Source of the DNA: Prevotellaceae bacterium
GTDB lineage: Bacteria; Bacteroidota; Bacteroidia; Bacteroidales; Paludibacteraceae
Assembly (NCBI GenBank): GCA_020636695.1
Contig: JACJXJ010000003.1
Coordinates: forward strand, 1 to 64,000
Reading direction: 5' to 3'
DNA: 64,000 nt
Part shown: piece after piece, positions 26,253 to 35,284 of the stretch
Numbering within the stretch: the first letter of the stretch is position 1
Layout: each line of letters starts with the position of its first letter
Notes under the pieces: generated by a model
Told to the model about the DNA's origin: nothing
Databases searched by the model: none
The model's input: the letters and a program-made list of their open reading frames with translations, nothing else
Program-made: the position numbers and the translations under genes

Positions 26253-27515
26253 ATGGAATTAAAACGAGTAGTAGTAACAGGCCTCGGCGCCGTCACTCCA
26301 CTTGGCAACACTGTCCCACAATTCTGGGACAGCGTTGTAAATGGCAAGAGTGGTGCAGGCCCAATTACCCACTTTGACACTACCAATTTCAAGACCAAAT
26401 TCGCGTGTGAAGTCAAAAATTTTGACGGATCTGAATTTATTGACCGCAAGGAAGTGCGTAAAATGGATTTATGTTCACAATACGCTGTTGTGGCTGCAGA
26501 TGAAGCTATTGCAGATGCAAAAATTGAAGTTGAGAAGGAAAATTTGGATAAAATTGGTGTTATTTTTGGAATCGGTATCGGCGGTATTAAAACATTTGAA
26601 GAAGAAGTGTTGGGATATGCCAAAACAAAGGATACTATTGGTCCAAAATTCAATCCTTTTTTTATACCAAAAATGATTGCTGATATTGGTCCTGGTCACG
26701 TTTCCATTAAATATGGTTTTCGTGGTCCTAATTTCACCACCACATCAGCCTGTGCGTCTTCGACCAATGCTATTGTCGATGCATTTAACTATATCCGTTT
26801 AGGTAAAGCAAATATTATTGTAACGGGTGGTGCTGAAGCTGCTATTACCGAGGCTGGTGTAGGTGGTTTCAGTTCTATGCATGCTATTTCTGCACGCAAC
26901 GATTCTCCTGAAACTGCATCTCGTCCATTTAGCGCTAGCCGCGATGGTTTTGTGATTGGTGAAGGTGGTGCCTGTTTAATTCTTGAAGAATACGAACACG
27001 CTAAAGCACGCGGTGCCAAAATTTATGCTGAATTAGCGGGCTGCGGTTTAAGTGCTGATGCACACCACATTACAGCTCCTCATCCAGAAGGTCTAGGAGC
27101 GATACTTGTAATGAAAAATGCTCTAGAAGATGCTGAGATGAAACCAGAAGATATTGACTATATCAATGTTCACGGCACATCTACTCCTCTAGGAGATATA
27201 GCAGAAACCAAAGCTATCAAAGAAGTATTCGGAGAGTCAGCTTACAAACTAAATATTAGCTCTTCTAAATCGATGACAGGACACTTACTTGGTGCTACTG
27301 GTGCATTAGAAGCTCTAGTTTGTGTACTTTCAATCCAAAACAACATTGTTACACCAACGATTAACTTTACCGAAGGTGATGAAGATCCTGAAATTGATTA
27401 CAAATTGAATTTCACTTTCAACAAAGCTCAAAAGCGCGAAGTGCGCGCTGCTTTGTCGAACACATTCGGATTTGGTGGTCATAATGCAAGCGTTATCTTT
27501 AAGAAATTAAACTAA
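26253..27515 (+). CDS. fabF: Beta-ketoacyl-ACP synthase II
   Basis: 420 residues from the ATG at 26253 (MELKRVVVTGLGAVTPLG). It extends acyl-ACP by condensing it with malonyl-ACP. The catalytic Cys is in TTSACASSTNAI, and the two His are in NVHGTSTPLGD and KSMTGHLLGATGA. The glycine-rich end FGFGGHNASVIFKK is conserved. In Bacteroides relatives rnc and often pfkA follow fabF. Here a strong hairpin ends the unit directly after fabF. Confidence 0.97.
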   Translation: MELKRVVVTGLGAVTPLGNTVPQFWDSVVNGKSGAGPITHFDTTNFKTKFACEVKNFDGSEFIDRKEVRKMDLCSQYAVVAADEAIADAKIEVEKENLDKIGVIFGIGIGGIKTFEEEVLGYAKTKDTIGPKFNPFFIPKMIADIGPGHVSIKYGFRGPNFTTTSACASSTNAIVDAFNYIRLGKANIIVTGGAEAAITEAGVGGFSSMHAISARNDSPETASRPFSASRDGFVIGEGGACLILEEYEHAKARGAKIYAELAGCGLSADAHHITAPHPEGLGAILVMKNALEDAEMKPEDIDYINVHGTSTPLGDIAETKAIKEVFGESAYKLNISSSKSMTGHLLGATGALEALVCVLSIQNNIVTPTINFTEGDEDPEIDYKLNFTFNKAQKREVRAALSNTFGFGGHNASVIFKKLN

Positions 27516-27538
27516 TTACGCATCTTTTTGTTATACTA

Positions 27539-27575
27539 AAAGCGAGCTCTCAACGCCATGTTGAGAGCTCGCTTT
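27539..27575 (+). terminator. Terminator after fabF
   Basis: AAAGCGAGCTCTCAAC, loop GCCAT, GTTGAGAGCTCGCTTT: a perfect 16-bp stem, 24 nt past the fabF stop. The T run is short. Confidence 0.8.
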
Positions 27576-27686
27576 ACTTTTATCAGCGTTCAAACGTGAA
27601 ATAAAATCAAATCGTTCAGACTATTTCTAAACATATTGTTACTTATCAATACAAGTTTGATTACCAATTATAATTCAATAAAAAAC

Positions 27687-27716
27687 GTGGGCGGGAACTT
27701 CACAGCCCCCGCCCAC
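27687..27716 (-). terminator. GC-rich terminator downstream of yidC
   Basis: On the minus strand GTGGGCGGG, a 12-nt loop, CCCGCCCAC and then a six-T run. The 9-bp all-strong stem stands out in this AT-rich genome. It lies about 67 nt past the yidC stop and next to a second inverted repeat at 27720-27770. Confidence 0.8.
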
Positions 27717-27719
27717 TGA

Positions 27720-27770
27720 TGCGGAACATAACCAATTATTCTTAGTTAAAACCTTACCTTTTGTTCCGCA
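27720..27770 (-). repeat. Inverted repeat in the yidC 3' region
   Basis: TGCGGAACA at 27720-27728 and TGTTCCGCA at 27762-27770 form a 9-bp stem around a 33-nt interior. It is adjacent to the GC-rich terminator hairpin. A TAATTTTG box (minus strand, 27769-27776) overlaps the outer arm. This could be a 3'-UTR structure or part of a small RNA; see findings. Confidence 0.55.
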
Positions 27771-27782
27771 AAATTAAATATT

Positions 27783-29660
27783 TTAACGTTTTTTCTGTTG
27801 CATCGCTTTTTGTTGTTGGCGTTGTGCTTCTTCTAAACGTGCCATAAAACCAGATTTTTTTGCAGGTTTTTGTTTCTTAGCTTCTAACTTTTTCAATAAT
27901 TTTTCTTCATCTACAAACAAACGGAATAAGTAAGTTTGACCAATAGTAATCAATAATGAAATAAAGTAATAGTAGCTCAAACCTGACGCATAATCGTTGA
28001 ACATAAACATAAACATGAATGGCATTAAGTACATCATCCACTTCATAGCCCCCATTTGCTGACCACCAGCTTGATTAGCCATATTTAGTTTGGTATAAAT
28101 CACATTGGTGATAGTCATCAACAAGCAAAATAAACTAATATGATTGCCAAAATAAGGTGTTATAAGCGGAATATATGCATCCCAGCTAAATATGGCATCA
28201 TAACTTGATAAATCGTGTGCCCAAAGAAAACTTTGTTGACGTAGTTCAATTGCAGCAGGAAAAAAGGAGAACATCGCAAACAAGATTGGCATTTGCAACA
28301 ACATCGGCAAGCAACCACTCATTGGGCTTACCCCTACACGTTTGTACAATGCCATAGTGGCTTGTTGACGCTCCATCGCTTTTTCAGCAGGTATTTTTGC
28401 ATTAATTTCGTCAATTTGCGGTTTTAAAACACGCATTTTAGCGGTTGACATATACGATTTATAGGTAAATGGCAATAAAATAAGTTTGATAGCAATAGTC
28501 ATCAACAAAATGATGATACCATAGTTAGAAATAAAACTACCAAAGAAATTAAACATAGGGATAATTAGTAACCGACTCACCCAACGAAACAAACTCCAAC
28601 CTAACGGAATGATTTCTTGTAATTTCAATTTTTTATCACTGTCAACATCTTTATCGTACTGACTTAATGTTTTATATTGATTTGGTCCAATATAAATCCG
28701 AAATTTAGAAGCTTCAGTTCCTTTAGGATCAAATGAAACGGCCGTTTCAGCTGTATAATTTTTGAGATATTTCGATTTTTCATTTTCGACAACACTTTCA
28801 AGAGCCGTAGATGTAAATGAGTTTTCGGCGATAAATATGGTGCTAAAAAATTGGTCTTTGAACGCAATCCAACGCACTTTACCAGCTGGTTTTTCTGCGT
28901 CATTTTTTGACTCGCTCAACTGTTCCATATCATCGGCTGTATAACGAAAGTTAAGTGTAGCATAACGACTTTCGAATTTACGACCTTTTTCTTGTTGACG
29001 AATACGCTGATTCCAGCGCATTTCGAGCGCTGTCATAGTTGGATCCAAGTAATTGGTCATATTATGTGCCTGCACATCAAGCTGTACCATATAATCGTCG
29101 GCAGGCAGTGTATAGGTAAAGTCGATATAGCTAGCTGAATCGACTGCTAAACGCATGACTAACGCTTGTCCATCAGCATTAGCCGTTTGCTTTTGAGGTA
29201 CAAAATATAATTCATTAGTGCTTAAAACACGATTGTTACGGGTAAGTAATGTAAATGCTAAATCACTTTCTTTACCTTCAAATAAAACCAATGGCAACGA
29301 ATCATGCGTTTGATATTTTTTGAGTTGAGCGGAATAAATGTATCCACCTTTTGTATTGACCTGTAACTTGAGCAAGTCGTTTTCAAGGGTTACGAGTTCC
29401 TCTTTGCCTTCGGCAGCCGAAGCAAAATCGCCATAAATAGCAGCTTTGGAAGTTACCGCCGTATCAGCAACTATTGGTTGTTGTGGTGTTTGAGCTTCGA
29501 TGGCCTGTTCAGCTAATTTATTAGCTTCTTCTACCATGGCGATAGAGTCACGATAATGTTGTTTGGCAGCCTTTTGCTCTGCTGTCGGCTGGGTCATCCA
29601 ATTGAATCCAAGAATAATTGCTAAAATGAGAACGATACCAATAATTGAATTTTTGTCCAT
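27783..29660 (-). CDS. yidC: Membrane protein insertase YidC
   Basis: 625 residues. It inserts and folds inner-membrane proteins with or without SecYEG. An N-terminal helix (NSIIGIVLILAIILGFNW) is followed by the large periplasmic domain (about residues 60-350), then the conserved five-helix core with LLPFTYKSYMSTAKMR and GCLPMLLQMPILFAMF, and a basic tail rich in Lys and Gln that can contact ribosomes. It has a long leader with a -7 box at 29758-29765 and is not linked to rpmH, its neighbour in many other phyla. Confidence 0.96.
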   Translation of the reverse strand: MDKNSIIGIVLILAIILGFNWMTQPTAEQKAAKQHYRDSIAMVEEANKLAEQAIEAQTPQQPIVADTAVTSKAAIYGDFASAAEGKEELVTLENDLLKLQVNTKGGYIYSAQLKKYQTHDSLPLVLFEGKESDLAFTLLTRNNRVLSTNELYFVPQKQTANADGQALVMRLAVDSASYIDFTYTLPADDYMVQLDVQAHNMTNYLDPTMTALEMRWNQRIRQQEKGRKFESRYATLNFRYTADDMEQLSESKNDAEKPAGKVRWIAFKDQFFSTIFIAENSFTSTALESVVENEKSKYLKNYTAETAVSFDPKGTEASKFRIYIGPNQYKTLSQYDKDVDSDKKLKLQEIIPLGWSLFRWVSRLLIIPMFNFFGSFISNYGIIILLMTIAIKLILLPFTYKSYMSTAKMRVLKPQIDEINAKIPAEKAMERQQATMALYKRVGVSPMSGCLPMLLQMPILFAMFSFFPAAIELRQQSFLWAHDLSSYDAIFSWDAYIPLITPYFGNHISLFCLLMTITNVIYTKLNMANQAGGQQMGAMKWMMYLMPFMFMFMFNDYASGLSYYYFISLLITIGQTYLFRLFVDEEKLLKKLEAKKQKPAKKSGFMARLEEAQRQQQKAMQQKKR

Positions 29661-29757
29661 AAAAATGAGGTTAATTTATAAGCCCTTAATTGAATCCTTT
29701 TTAGAAAGAACTGATAAGGTACTTAAATTGCTTAAAACAAATACGTAAACGAGGGGA

Positions 29758-29765
29758 CAAAGTTA
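29758..29765 (-). promoter_or_regulatory. -7 promoter box for yidC
   Basis: Minus-strand TAACTTTG fits the consensus. It lies 98 nt before the start codon, giving a leader of about 90 nt. Confidence 0.5.
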
Positions 29766-29879
29766 CAGAAAATGTTTGAATTCAGGCGTATTTTTCATGA
29801 CAATTGCTAAAATTTGCACACTTTAGCTTTATTGAGAAATTTTTAACTGGTTTATAGAGAGCCAATAGAAAAAAAGATG

Positions 29880-29887
29880 TAATTTTG
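29880..29887 (+). promoter_or_regulatory. -7 promoter box for the tetR unit
   Basis: TAATTTTG, 26 nt before the tetR ATG. The TTTGCACACT at 29884-29893 also occurs at 29813-29822, 71 bp upstream. This may mark a second start or a regulator half-site. Confidence 0.5.
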
Positions 29888-29913
29888 CACACTATTGTAA
29901 ATTTATACTCAAA

Positions 29914-30513
29914 ATGAAGACTCCAAAAGTTTCAAAAACCCGTGTATTAATGGTTGACGTTGCTCGTCGACTTTTTGCACAGTATGGGAAAGAGAATGTC
30001 ACCATGAACGATATTGCTGTGGCTTCAGGCAAAGGTCGTCGCACACTTTACACCTATTTTGGCAGCAAAGACGAGGTATATCTAGCCGTTATCGAAAATG
30101 AGTTGGATTTAATGGTAGAACGCCTACAAGGTGTATTACGAATGCCACTTTCACCCGAAAAAAAGTTGGAAGAGTATGTGTTTGTACATTTTGAAGCGGT
30201 AAAAGAAGCTATTACGCGTAACGGGTCTTTACGCGCTGACTTTTTTCGTAATATTTACGAAGTTGAAAAGGCTCGTCGCCCGATTGACATCAAAGAAATT
30301 CGTATGATTCGTGAAATTATGGAAGAAGGTGCCGTGAAAGGCGTATTTCGTCTACAAAGTACACAATGGGCTGCCATGATGTTTTTATATGCTTTGAAAG
30401 GTATGGAAACTCCTTATATCAATAACAACATTAGCAACTATATTAAAGACCATCGTACTCAAATTATGAACGTTATTTTAAATGGCCTTTCTACAAACAA
30501 ATATGAATATTAA
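29914..30513 (+). CDS. TetR/AcrR-family transcriptional regulator
   Basis: 199 residues. The N-terminal helix-turn-helix is plain: VTMNDIAVASGKGRRTLYTYFGSKDEVYLAV (split as VTMNDIAVASGKGRR and TLYTYFGSKDEVY), about residues 28-60. The C-terminal ligand-binding domain is not matched to any known subgroup. It most likely represses its own unit in response to a small molecule. The downstream acyltransferase gene starts within a few bases of its stop, so a lipid-related signal is possible but unproven. Confidence 0.9.
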   Translation: MKTPKVSKTRVLMVDVARRLFAQYGKENVTMNDIAVASGKGRRTLYTYFGSKDEVYLAVIENELDLMVERLQGVLRMPLSPEKKLEEYVFVHFEAVKEAITRNGSLRADFFRNIYEVEKARRPIDIKEIRMIREIMEEGAVKGVFRLQSTQWAAMMFLYALKGMETPYINNNISNYIKDHRTQIMNVILNGLSTNKYEY

Positions 30514-30517
30514 AACA

Positions 30518-31480
30518 ATGACTAAAAGCGATTTAAGACGTGAAATAGTTCTATTTTTAGCGTATCCATTTTTAGAACTTGCTATACTCATTTTACGATT
30601 TCTACCTAAAACATGGCGCAATCATTTGGGCACATTTATCGGTGGTTTGTCGTACAAATGGAATGAAAAAACGCGTACGCGCACATTAGCGAGTCTAACC
30701 ACCGCTTATGGTGACACAAAATCACCAGCAGAAATAGAAGTCATGGCGCGCGAAGTTTTAGTAAATATCAATAAATCGGTACTTGATTATTTTGCCACAG
30801 CGCATATAACCAAACCCGAGCGATTTTTTAAATTCGTGGAGGTCGTAGGTGAAGAACATTTAAAACAAGCATACGAGCAAAAACGTGGCGTTATTTGCCT
30901 TATTCCACACTTAAGTTCTTGGGAATTATCGGCAGTAACTCCTCCTATGTTAGGTTATAAAACGTGTGGAGCCAGCAAAAGCGTCAAAGGATTTTTACTA
31001 CAACACATGATGGTTCGCTTTCGCGAACGACGCGGCATGCGTAATATTTCGCGCGAAGGTTCTTATTAAAAGTTAGTAACGGCACTTAAAAATGGCGAAT
31101 GTTTAATTATCATGATTGATCAAGACACCAAAGTAAAAGGTCTCTTTGTTGATTTTTATGGTAAAAAAGCCTATACACCAATGGGTGTTGCGCGCTTAGC
31201 ATTAGAAACCGACGCTGTAGTGGTACCAATGGCAACTACACGGATAGCCGATAGTCGTTATCGATTTACCATTTATCCAGCATTGGAAACCATCAAAACA
31301 GGTGATTACGAAAAAGATTTATACGCTAATACACAATTGGAAACTGATGTGATGGAGCAAATTATTCGTGAAACACCAACTCAATGGGTGTGGATGCATC
31401 GCCGTTGGAAAACAACACCAGAAAACTTAAAAATCTATTTGGAACGACGCGCACTCGAAAAACAAAAACAGGCTAAATAA
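30518..31480 (+). pseudogene. Lipid A-type lysophospholipid acyltransferase (LpxL/HtrB family), in-frame stop
   Basis: A single reading frame of about 320 codons is broken only by a TAA at 31067-31069 between REGSY and KLVTALKNGE. Both sides match the LpxL/HtrB family: a membrane anchor at the N-terminus (VLFLAYPFLELAILILRFLP), the HX4E catalytic motif in IPHLSSWELS, then IDQDTKVKGLFVDFYGK and WVWMHRRWK in the second half. Family members add a secondary acyl chain to lipid A or related lipids. No frame change is needed, so it is one base substitution. Likely start is the ATG at 30518, 4 nt after tetR; 30503 is possible. The first part alone would lack half of the fold and is unlikely to be active. 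Confidence 0.85.
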
Positions 31481-31483
31481 AAA

Positions 31484-31981
31484 ATGACACGTATTGGCAT
31501 TTTATCGGACACACATGCTTACCTTGATGAGCGTATTTTTGAACACTTCAAAGAGTGCGATGAAATTTGGCACGCCGGTGACATTGGTTCTTTGGAAGTA
31601 GTTCAAAAATTAGCAGCTTTTAAACCTTTACGAGCCGTTCATGGCAATGTTGATGGTGGTTCTTTACGTGGAAATTATCCTGAATTCTTGAGCTTCGAAT
31701 GTGAACAAGTATCAGTTTTACTGACGCATATTGGCGGCTATCCTGGACGTTACTGGCCCGAAGCAAAAAGAAAAATTATAGACCTGCGTCCCGATTTATT
31801 TGTATGTGGCCATTCGCACATTTTAAAAGTGCAATTCGACCAAACATTCAATATGCTTTGTGTAAATCCTGGAGCTGCAGGTTTAGAAGGATTCCACCAA
31901 GTACGTACACTGCTCCGCTTTGAAATTGATGGCAAAAACATTCAAAATTTAGAAGTGATAGAAATGCCTAAACATCATTAA
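31484..31981 (+). CDS. YfcE/MJ0936-type metallophosphoesterase
   Basis: 165 residues, a compact calcineurin-like phosphodiesterase. All metal-binding motifs are present: GILSDTHAYLD, WHAGDIGS, HGNVDGG, LTHIGGY and VCGHSHILK. Homologues hydrolyse phosphodiesters in vitro; the cell substrate is unknown. It follows the broken acyltransferase by 3 nt and ends 7 nt before the DUF5686 gene, so it sits in a run of co-transcribed plus-strand genes. Confidence 0.92.
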   Translation: MTRIGILSDTHAYLDERIFEHFKECDEIWHAGDIGSLEVVQKLAAFKPLRAVHGNVDGGSLRGNYPEFLSFECEQVSVLLTHIGGYPGRYWPEAKRKIIDLRPDLFVCGHSHILKVQFDQTFNMLCVNPGAAGLEGFHQVRTLLRFEIDGKNIQNLEVIEMPKHH

Positions 31982-31988
31982 TACAACG

Positions 31989-34397
31989 TTGAAAAGACTC
32001 TTGACATACAGCATTATGACTCTTTTGAGCATGGGAATAACCTTCGCGCAGGAGTTTATTGTGTTCGGTCAAGTGCTCGATGCCGCAAATCAAGAACCTA
32101 TTCAGGCAGCCAATGTTTGGTTTAAAGGAACACAAATAGGAAGTAGTACCAACGAAGAAGGTTACTTTATACTACGTACATCGGAGCCACAAAAAACCGT
32201 TTGCGTATCGGTATTAGGTTACAAACGTCGCGAAATAAATATGGCGAAAAACAGTAACCAAATGGTGACTATTTTGCTCCGAGAAGAACGAAATATTTTG
32301 GATGAAGTAATAGTTATGCCTGGCGAAAACGAAGCATTGCCAATTCTGCGTAACGTATTGGCTGCACGCGACAAGAATAATCCTGACAATTTTCTCAATT
32401 TATCAACTGCTGAAGATCAAAAGACTAAACTTTTTTTCATCAACATAAAACAACGTTCACTACAGCGCAAGCTATTCCGTGATATGCTACAAGGTTCTAT
32501 TCGAGGAAATGATTCTTTGTTAATAATTCCTGTGTATCACGAACAAAAAAACGACGAAGTTAGAGTGGATAATAGTGGCAAAGTAGAACGCAAAACGATT
32601 ACAAAAGACGAAAAATCATTACAAATTATACCTGAAAATCAACTAGCCATTTTTTTAGATACGTACACACCCCAAATTAATTTCTATAAAAATCATATCA
32701 CCATATTACAATCCAACTTTATTAGTCCGCTAGCCAACCAAGGTCCGCTCTATTACCAATATTTTTTGATGGATAGCCTAATAACGGAAGGCTCCAAAAC
32801 GTATCAAATACGTTTCCGACCAAAAAACGACAAAGAGTTGACGTTTAAAGGTGATATGTGGATTGATTCCGCCACCTATGCGCTGACTCACATACGTGCC
32901 GCCATGCCCGCCACGGCGAATATTAATTTTATGAATAGTTTAGTTGTAGAACAAACGTTTGAAAAATCGGAACAAAATTTATTCTATTACAAACAACAAC
33001 ATTTTGCCATGGGCTTTCGGTTCGATTTGGCAAATAATTCAACAAAAGACGGCATCGCTACAGTATTCGACAAAGATATAACCTACACCAATACACAAGT
33101 CAGTAGTAAAGAACTGCTGGCAGTAAAACGCATGGCAGCAATTGACTCATCCAATATAGCGGAAACCAATTTCCGAAACGCCATTGACAGCATCAATAAA
33201 ACCAAATTACAGAGAGTCGCTTTTGGTATTGTAGATTTGGTAATGAATGGTTACATACACGCTTGGAAATTAGATATCGGACCTGCTGTAAATTGGATTC
33301 GCTATAATAAATTAGAAGGATTTCGACCAACCATAGCACTAAGAACTGGTCAAAAAATGATGGAAAATATGACCATAGGAGGCTATGTTGGTTATGGATT
33401 TGGCGACAAAAAATGGAAGTACGGCGGTGAAATTCAAGCTCGATTCGGCTCTGACAATGAGCATACTATTAGTGGTTTTTACGACAATGATGTCATTCGT
33501 TACGGTTACGGCAATGTTTTGCTCATTAACGAAAACATGGTAGGAAGTACCGAAAATTTGCTGACAACCTTGTCGCGTGTCACAAAATATGACAACTTGG
33601 CACAACAATATAAAGCCACGCTTACCTATCGTTACGAACAAGAAGGAGTTCGTTTTACAACCTCTTTTCAAGCAAAAGAACTACTGAGTAACAACGGCAT
33701 GCCTTTTGTTCAAAATGGAATAAATGTAAACTCTATTAAATCGGTAGCAGGAACCATTGGTTTACGATTATCATTTGAAGAAAACACACTTAATAACTAT
33801 TTTCATCGTTATTACTTACGTACCATTTATCCCATCATCAACATTCAAGGTGAATACGGCTACTATGAAGTGGGCAACAAACAAGAACCTTATGGCAAAG
33901 TCTTGCTCATGGTAAAACAAAGCGTTCCTATATTTTCTGGCAAATTAAAATACCTCATCGAAAGCGGCTATGTATTTGGCGATGTTCCATTTCCATTATT
34001 AGAATCTCCTAGAGGTACACGCGGAATTTGGTTTCCAGAATACGATTTCTGTTTGATAAATCAAATGGAATTTATGACGGATGCTTATATTATGGGGAAT
34101 TTCCGTTACATCACCAGCGGATGGATTTTCAACTACATCCCTTGGGTGAAAAAGGCAAATTTAAGAGAAGAGGTGCTATTTAAAATTGCGTATGGCGGAT
34201 TACGTAATGGACACAATAACATATTAGAATTACCAGTCAACAGTGCGGGCATAGATGTGCCTTATATGGAAGCTGGTATCGGAATATCCAATATTTTAAA
34301 GTTATTTTCGGTACAATCGGTATGGCGCTTAACCCACCGCGATGCTCCGAACGCTATCAACTGGGGAATTCGATTTAGATTTAATTTAGATTTTTAA
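31989..34397 (+). CDS. DUF5686 outer-membrane protein with carboxypeptidase-like N-domain
   Basis: 802 residues if the TTG at 31989 is the start. That start gives MKRLLTYSIMTLLSMGITFA, a proper signal peptide with basic N-terminus, cleaved before QEFIVFG. The ATG at 32016 would leave a signal too short and without Lys/Arg. Residues ~22-100 form a CarboxypepD_reg-like beta-sandwich (VFGQVLDAANQEPIQAANV). The remainder matches the DUF5686 family, with an outer-membrane barrel in the last ~400 residues ending RFRFNLDF. The family lacks a known function. It resembles TonB-dependent receptors in its N-domain only; no plug domain is seen. Confidence 0.85.
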   Translation: MKRLLTYSIMTLLSMGITFAQEFIVFGQVLDAANQEPIQAANVWFKGTQIGSSTNEEGYFILRTSEPQKTVCVSVLGYKRREINMAKNSNQMVTILLREERNILDEVIVMPGENEALPILRNVLAARDKNNPDNFLNLSTAEDQKTKLFFINIKQRSLQRKLFRDMLQGSIRGNDSLLIIPVYHEQKNDEVRVDNSGKVERKTITKDEKSLQIIPENQLAIFLDTYTPQINFYKNHITILQSNFISPLANQGPLYYQYFLMDSLITEGSKTYQIRFRPKNDKELTFKGDMWIDSATYALTHIRAAMPATANINFMNSLVVEQTFEKSEQNLFYYKQQHFAMGFRFDLANNSTKDGIATVFDKDITYTNTQVSSKELLAVKRMAAIDSSNIAETNFRNAIDSINKTKLQRVAFGIVDLVMNGYIHAWKLDIGPAVNWIRYNKLEGFRPTIALRTGQKMMENMTIGGYVGYGFGDKKWKYGGEIQARFGSDNEHTISGFYDNDVIRYGYGNVLLINENMVGSTENLLTTLSRVTKYDNLAQQYKATLTYRYEQEGVRFTTSFQAKELLSNNGMPFVQNGINVNSIKSVAGTIGLRLSFEENTLNNYFHRYYLRTIYPIINIQGEYGYYEVGNKQEPYGKVLLMVKQSVPIFSGKLKYLIESGYVFGDVPFPLLESPRGTRGIWFPEYDFCLINQMEFMTDAYIMGNFRYITSGWIFNYIPWVKKANLREEVLFKIAYGGLRNGHNNILELPVNSAGIDVPYMEAGIGISNILKLFSVQSVWRLTHRDAPNAINWGIRFRFNLDF

Positions 34398-34401
34398 GCC
34401 T

Positions 34402-35265
34402 ATGGTACATATTGAAATAGATTCAAAATCAGGATTTTGCTTTGGCGTTATCAACGCTATTAAAAAAGCAGAAGAAAGCCTCACACATGAAGACTCGTTG
34501 TGTAGTTTGGGTGATATTGTGCATAACGAACAAGAAATGGCTCGCTTGTCACATAAAGGATTACACGCTATTAATCACGACGAACTAGCGACTATGCGTG
34601 GTTCTAAAATTTTATTTAGAGCACATGGTGAGCCACCTTCCACATACGATTTAGCACGTGAAAACGGTATCGAGATTATCGATGCTTCATGTCCGGTAGT
34701 GTTAGTTCTACAAAAGAAAATTAAGAAAGCTTATACAGAGCAACCCAACGCACAAATTGTGATTTATGGCAAAAAAGGACATGCAGAAGTGAATGGTTTG
34801 GTGGGACAAACGGGTGGAAATTGTATTGTAATTGAGCACAAAGAAGACTTAAATACGATTGATTTTACCAAAGACATCATTCTTTTCTCACAAACCACAA
34901 AATCCATTGCTGGTTTTAATGATTTAGTCAAAACTATAGAAGAAAAACTCGTACCTCCAGCACAATTCACCTACCACGACACTATTTGTCGTCAAGTAGC
35001 CAATCGTATCCCAAATATGCATAACTTTGCCTCTCGATTCGATATTGTGTTATTTGTAAGTGGAGTTCAAAGCTCAAATGGGAAAGTGCTATTTAAGGAG
35101 TGTCAGACGGTAAACAAACGCAGTTACTTCATTTCTACCTTAGATGATATCACGGATGACATGTTGCAGGATGCTCAGTCCATAGGGATTTGTGGAGCCA
35201 CATCAACCCCCAAATGGCTTATGGAGAGTATTGCCCAAGAATTAGATAAACGATTAAATAAGTAA
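34402..35265 (+). CDS. ispH: 4-hydroxy-3-methylbut-2-enyl diphosphate reductase
   Basis: 287 residues. The last step of the MEP pathway, making isopentenyl and dimethylallyl diphosphate. The three cluster-binding Cys lie in SGFCFGVINAI, IDASCPVVLV and GICGATSTPKW. RAHGEPPSTYDLA holds a substrate His. It needs a [4Fe-4S] cluster. Its products feed the polyprenyl and undecaprenyl synthases also in this window. It starts 4 nt after the DUF5686 gene and precedes pfkA by 19 nt. Confidence 0.96.
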   Translation: MVHIEIDSKSGFCFGVINAIKKAEESLTHEDSLCSLGDIVHNEQEMARLSHKGLHAINHDELATMRGSKILFRAHGEPPSTYDLARENGIEIIDASCPVVLVLQKKIKKAYTEQPNAQIVIYGKKGHAEVNGLVGQTGGNCIVIEHKEDLNTIDFTKDIILFSQTTKSIAGFNDLVKTIEEKLVPPAQFTYHDTICRQVANRIPNMHNFASRFDIVLFVSGVQSSNGKVLFKECQTVNKRSYFISTLDDITDDMLQDAQSIGICGATSTPKWLMESIAQELDKRLNK

Positions 35266-35284
35266 TTTAAAATACTTAAGACAT

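Noticed and set aside
27680..27776. SRP RNA, 6S RNA or tmRNA candidate after yidC
   Set aside because: The GGAAGG/GCAGC apical motif of SRP RNA, the central bubble of 6S RNA and the tRNA-like ends of tmRNA are all missing. Kept only as an unnamed structured region.
29813..29893. Direct repeat TTTGCACACT as a TetR operator
   Set aside because: The second copy overlaps the -7 box and early transcript, a similar TTTTGCACAC appears at the tRNA-Pro promoter at 62216, and TetR sites are normally palindromic. More likely promoter context.
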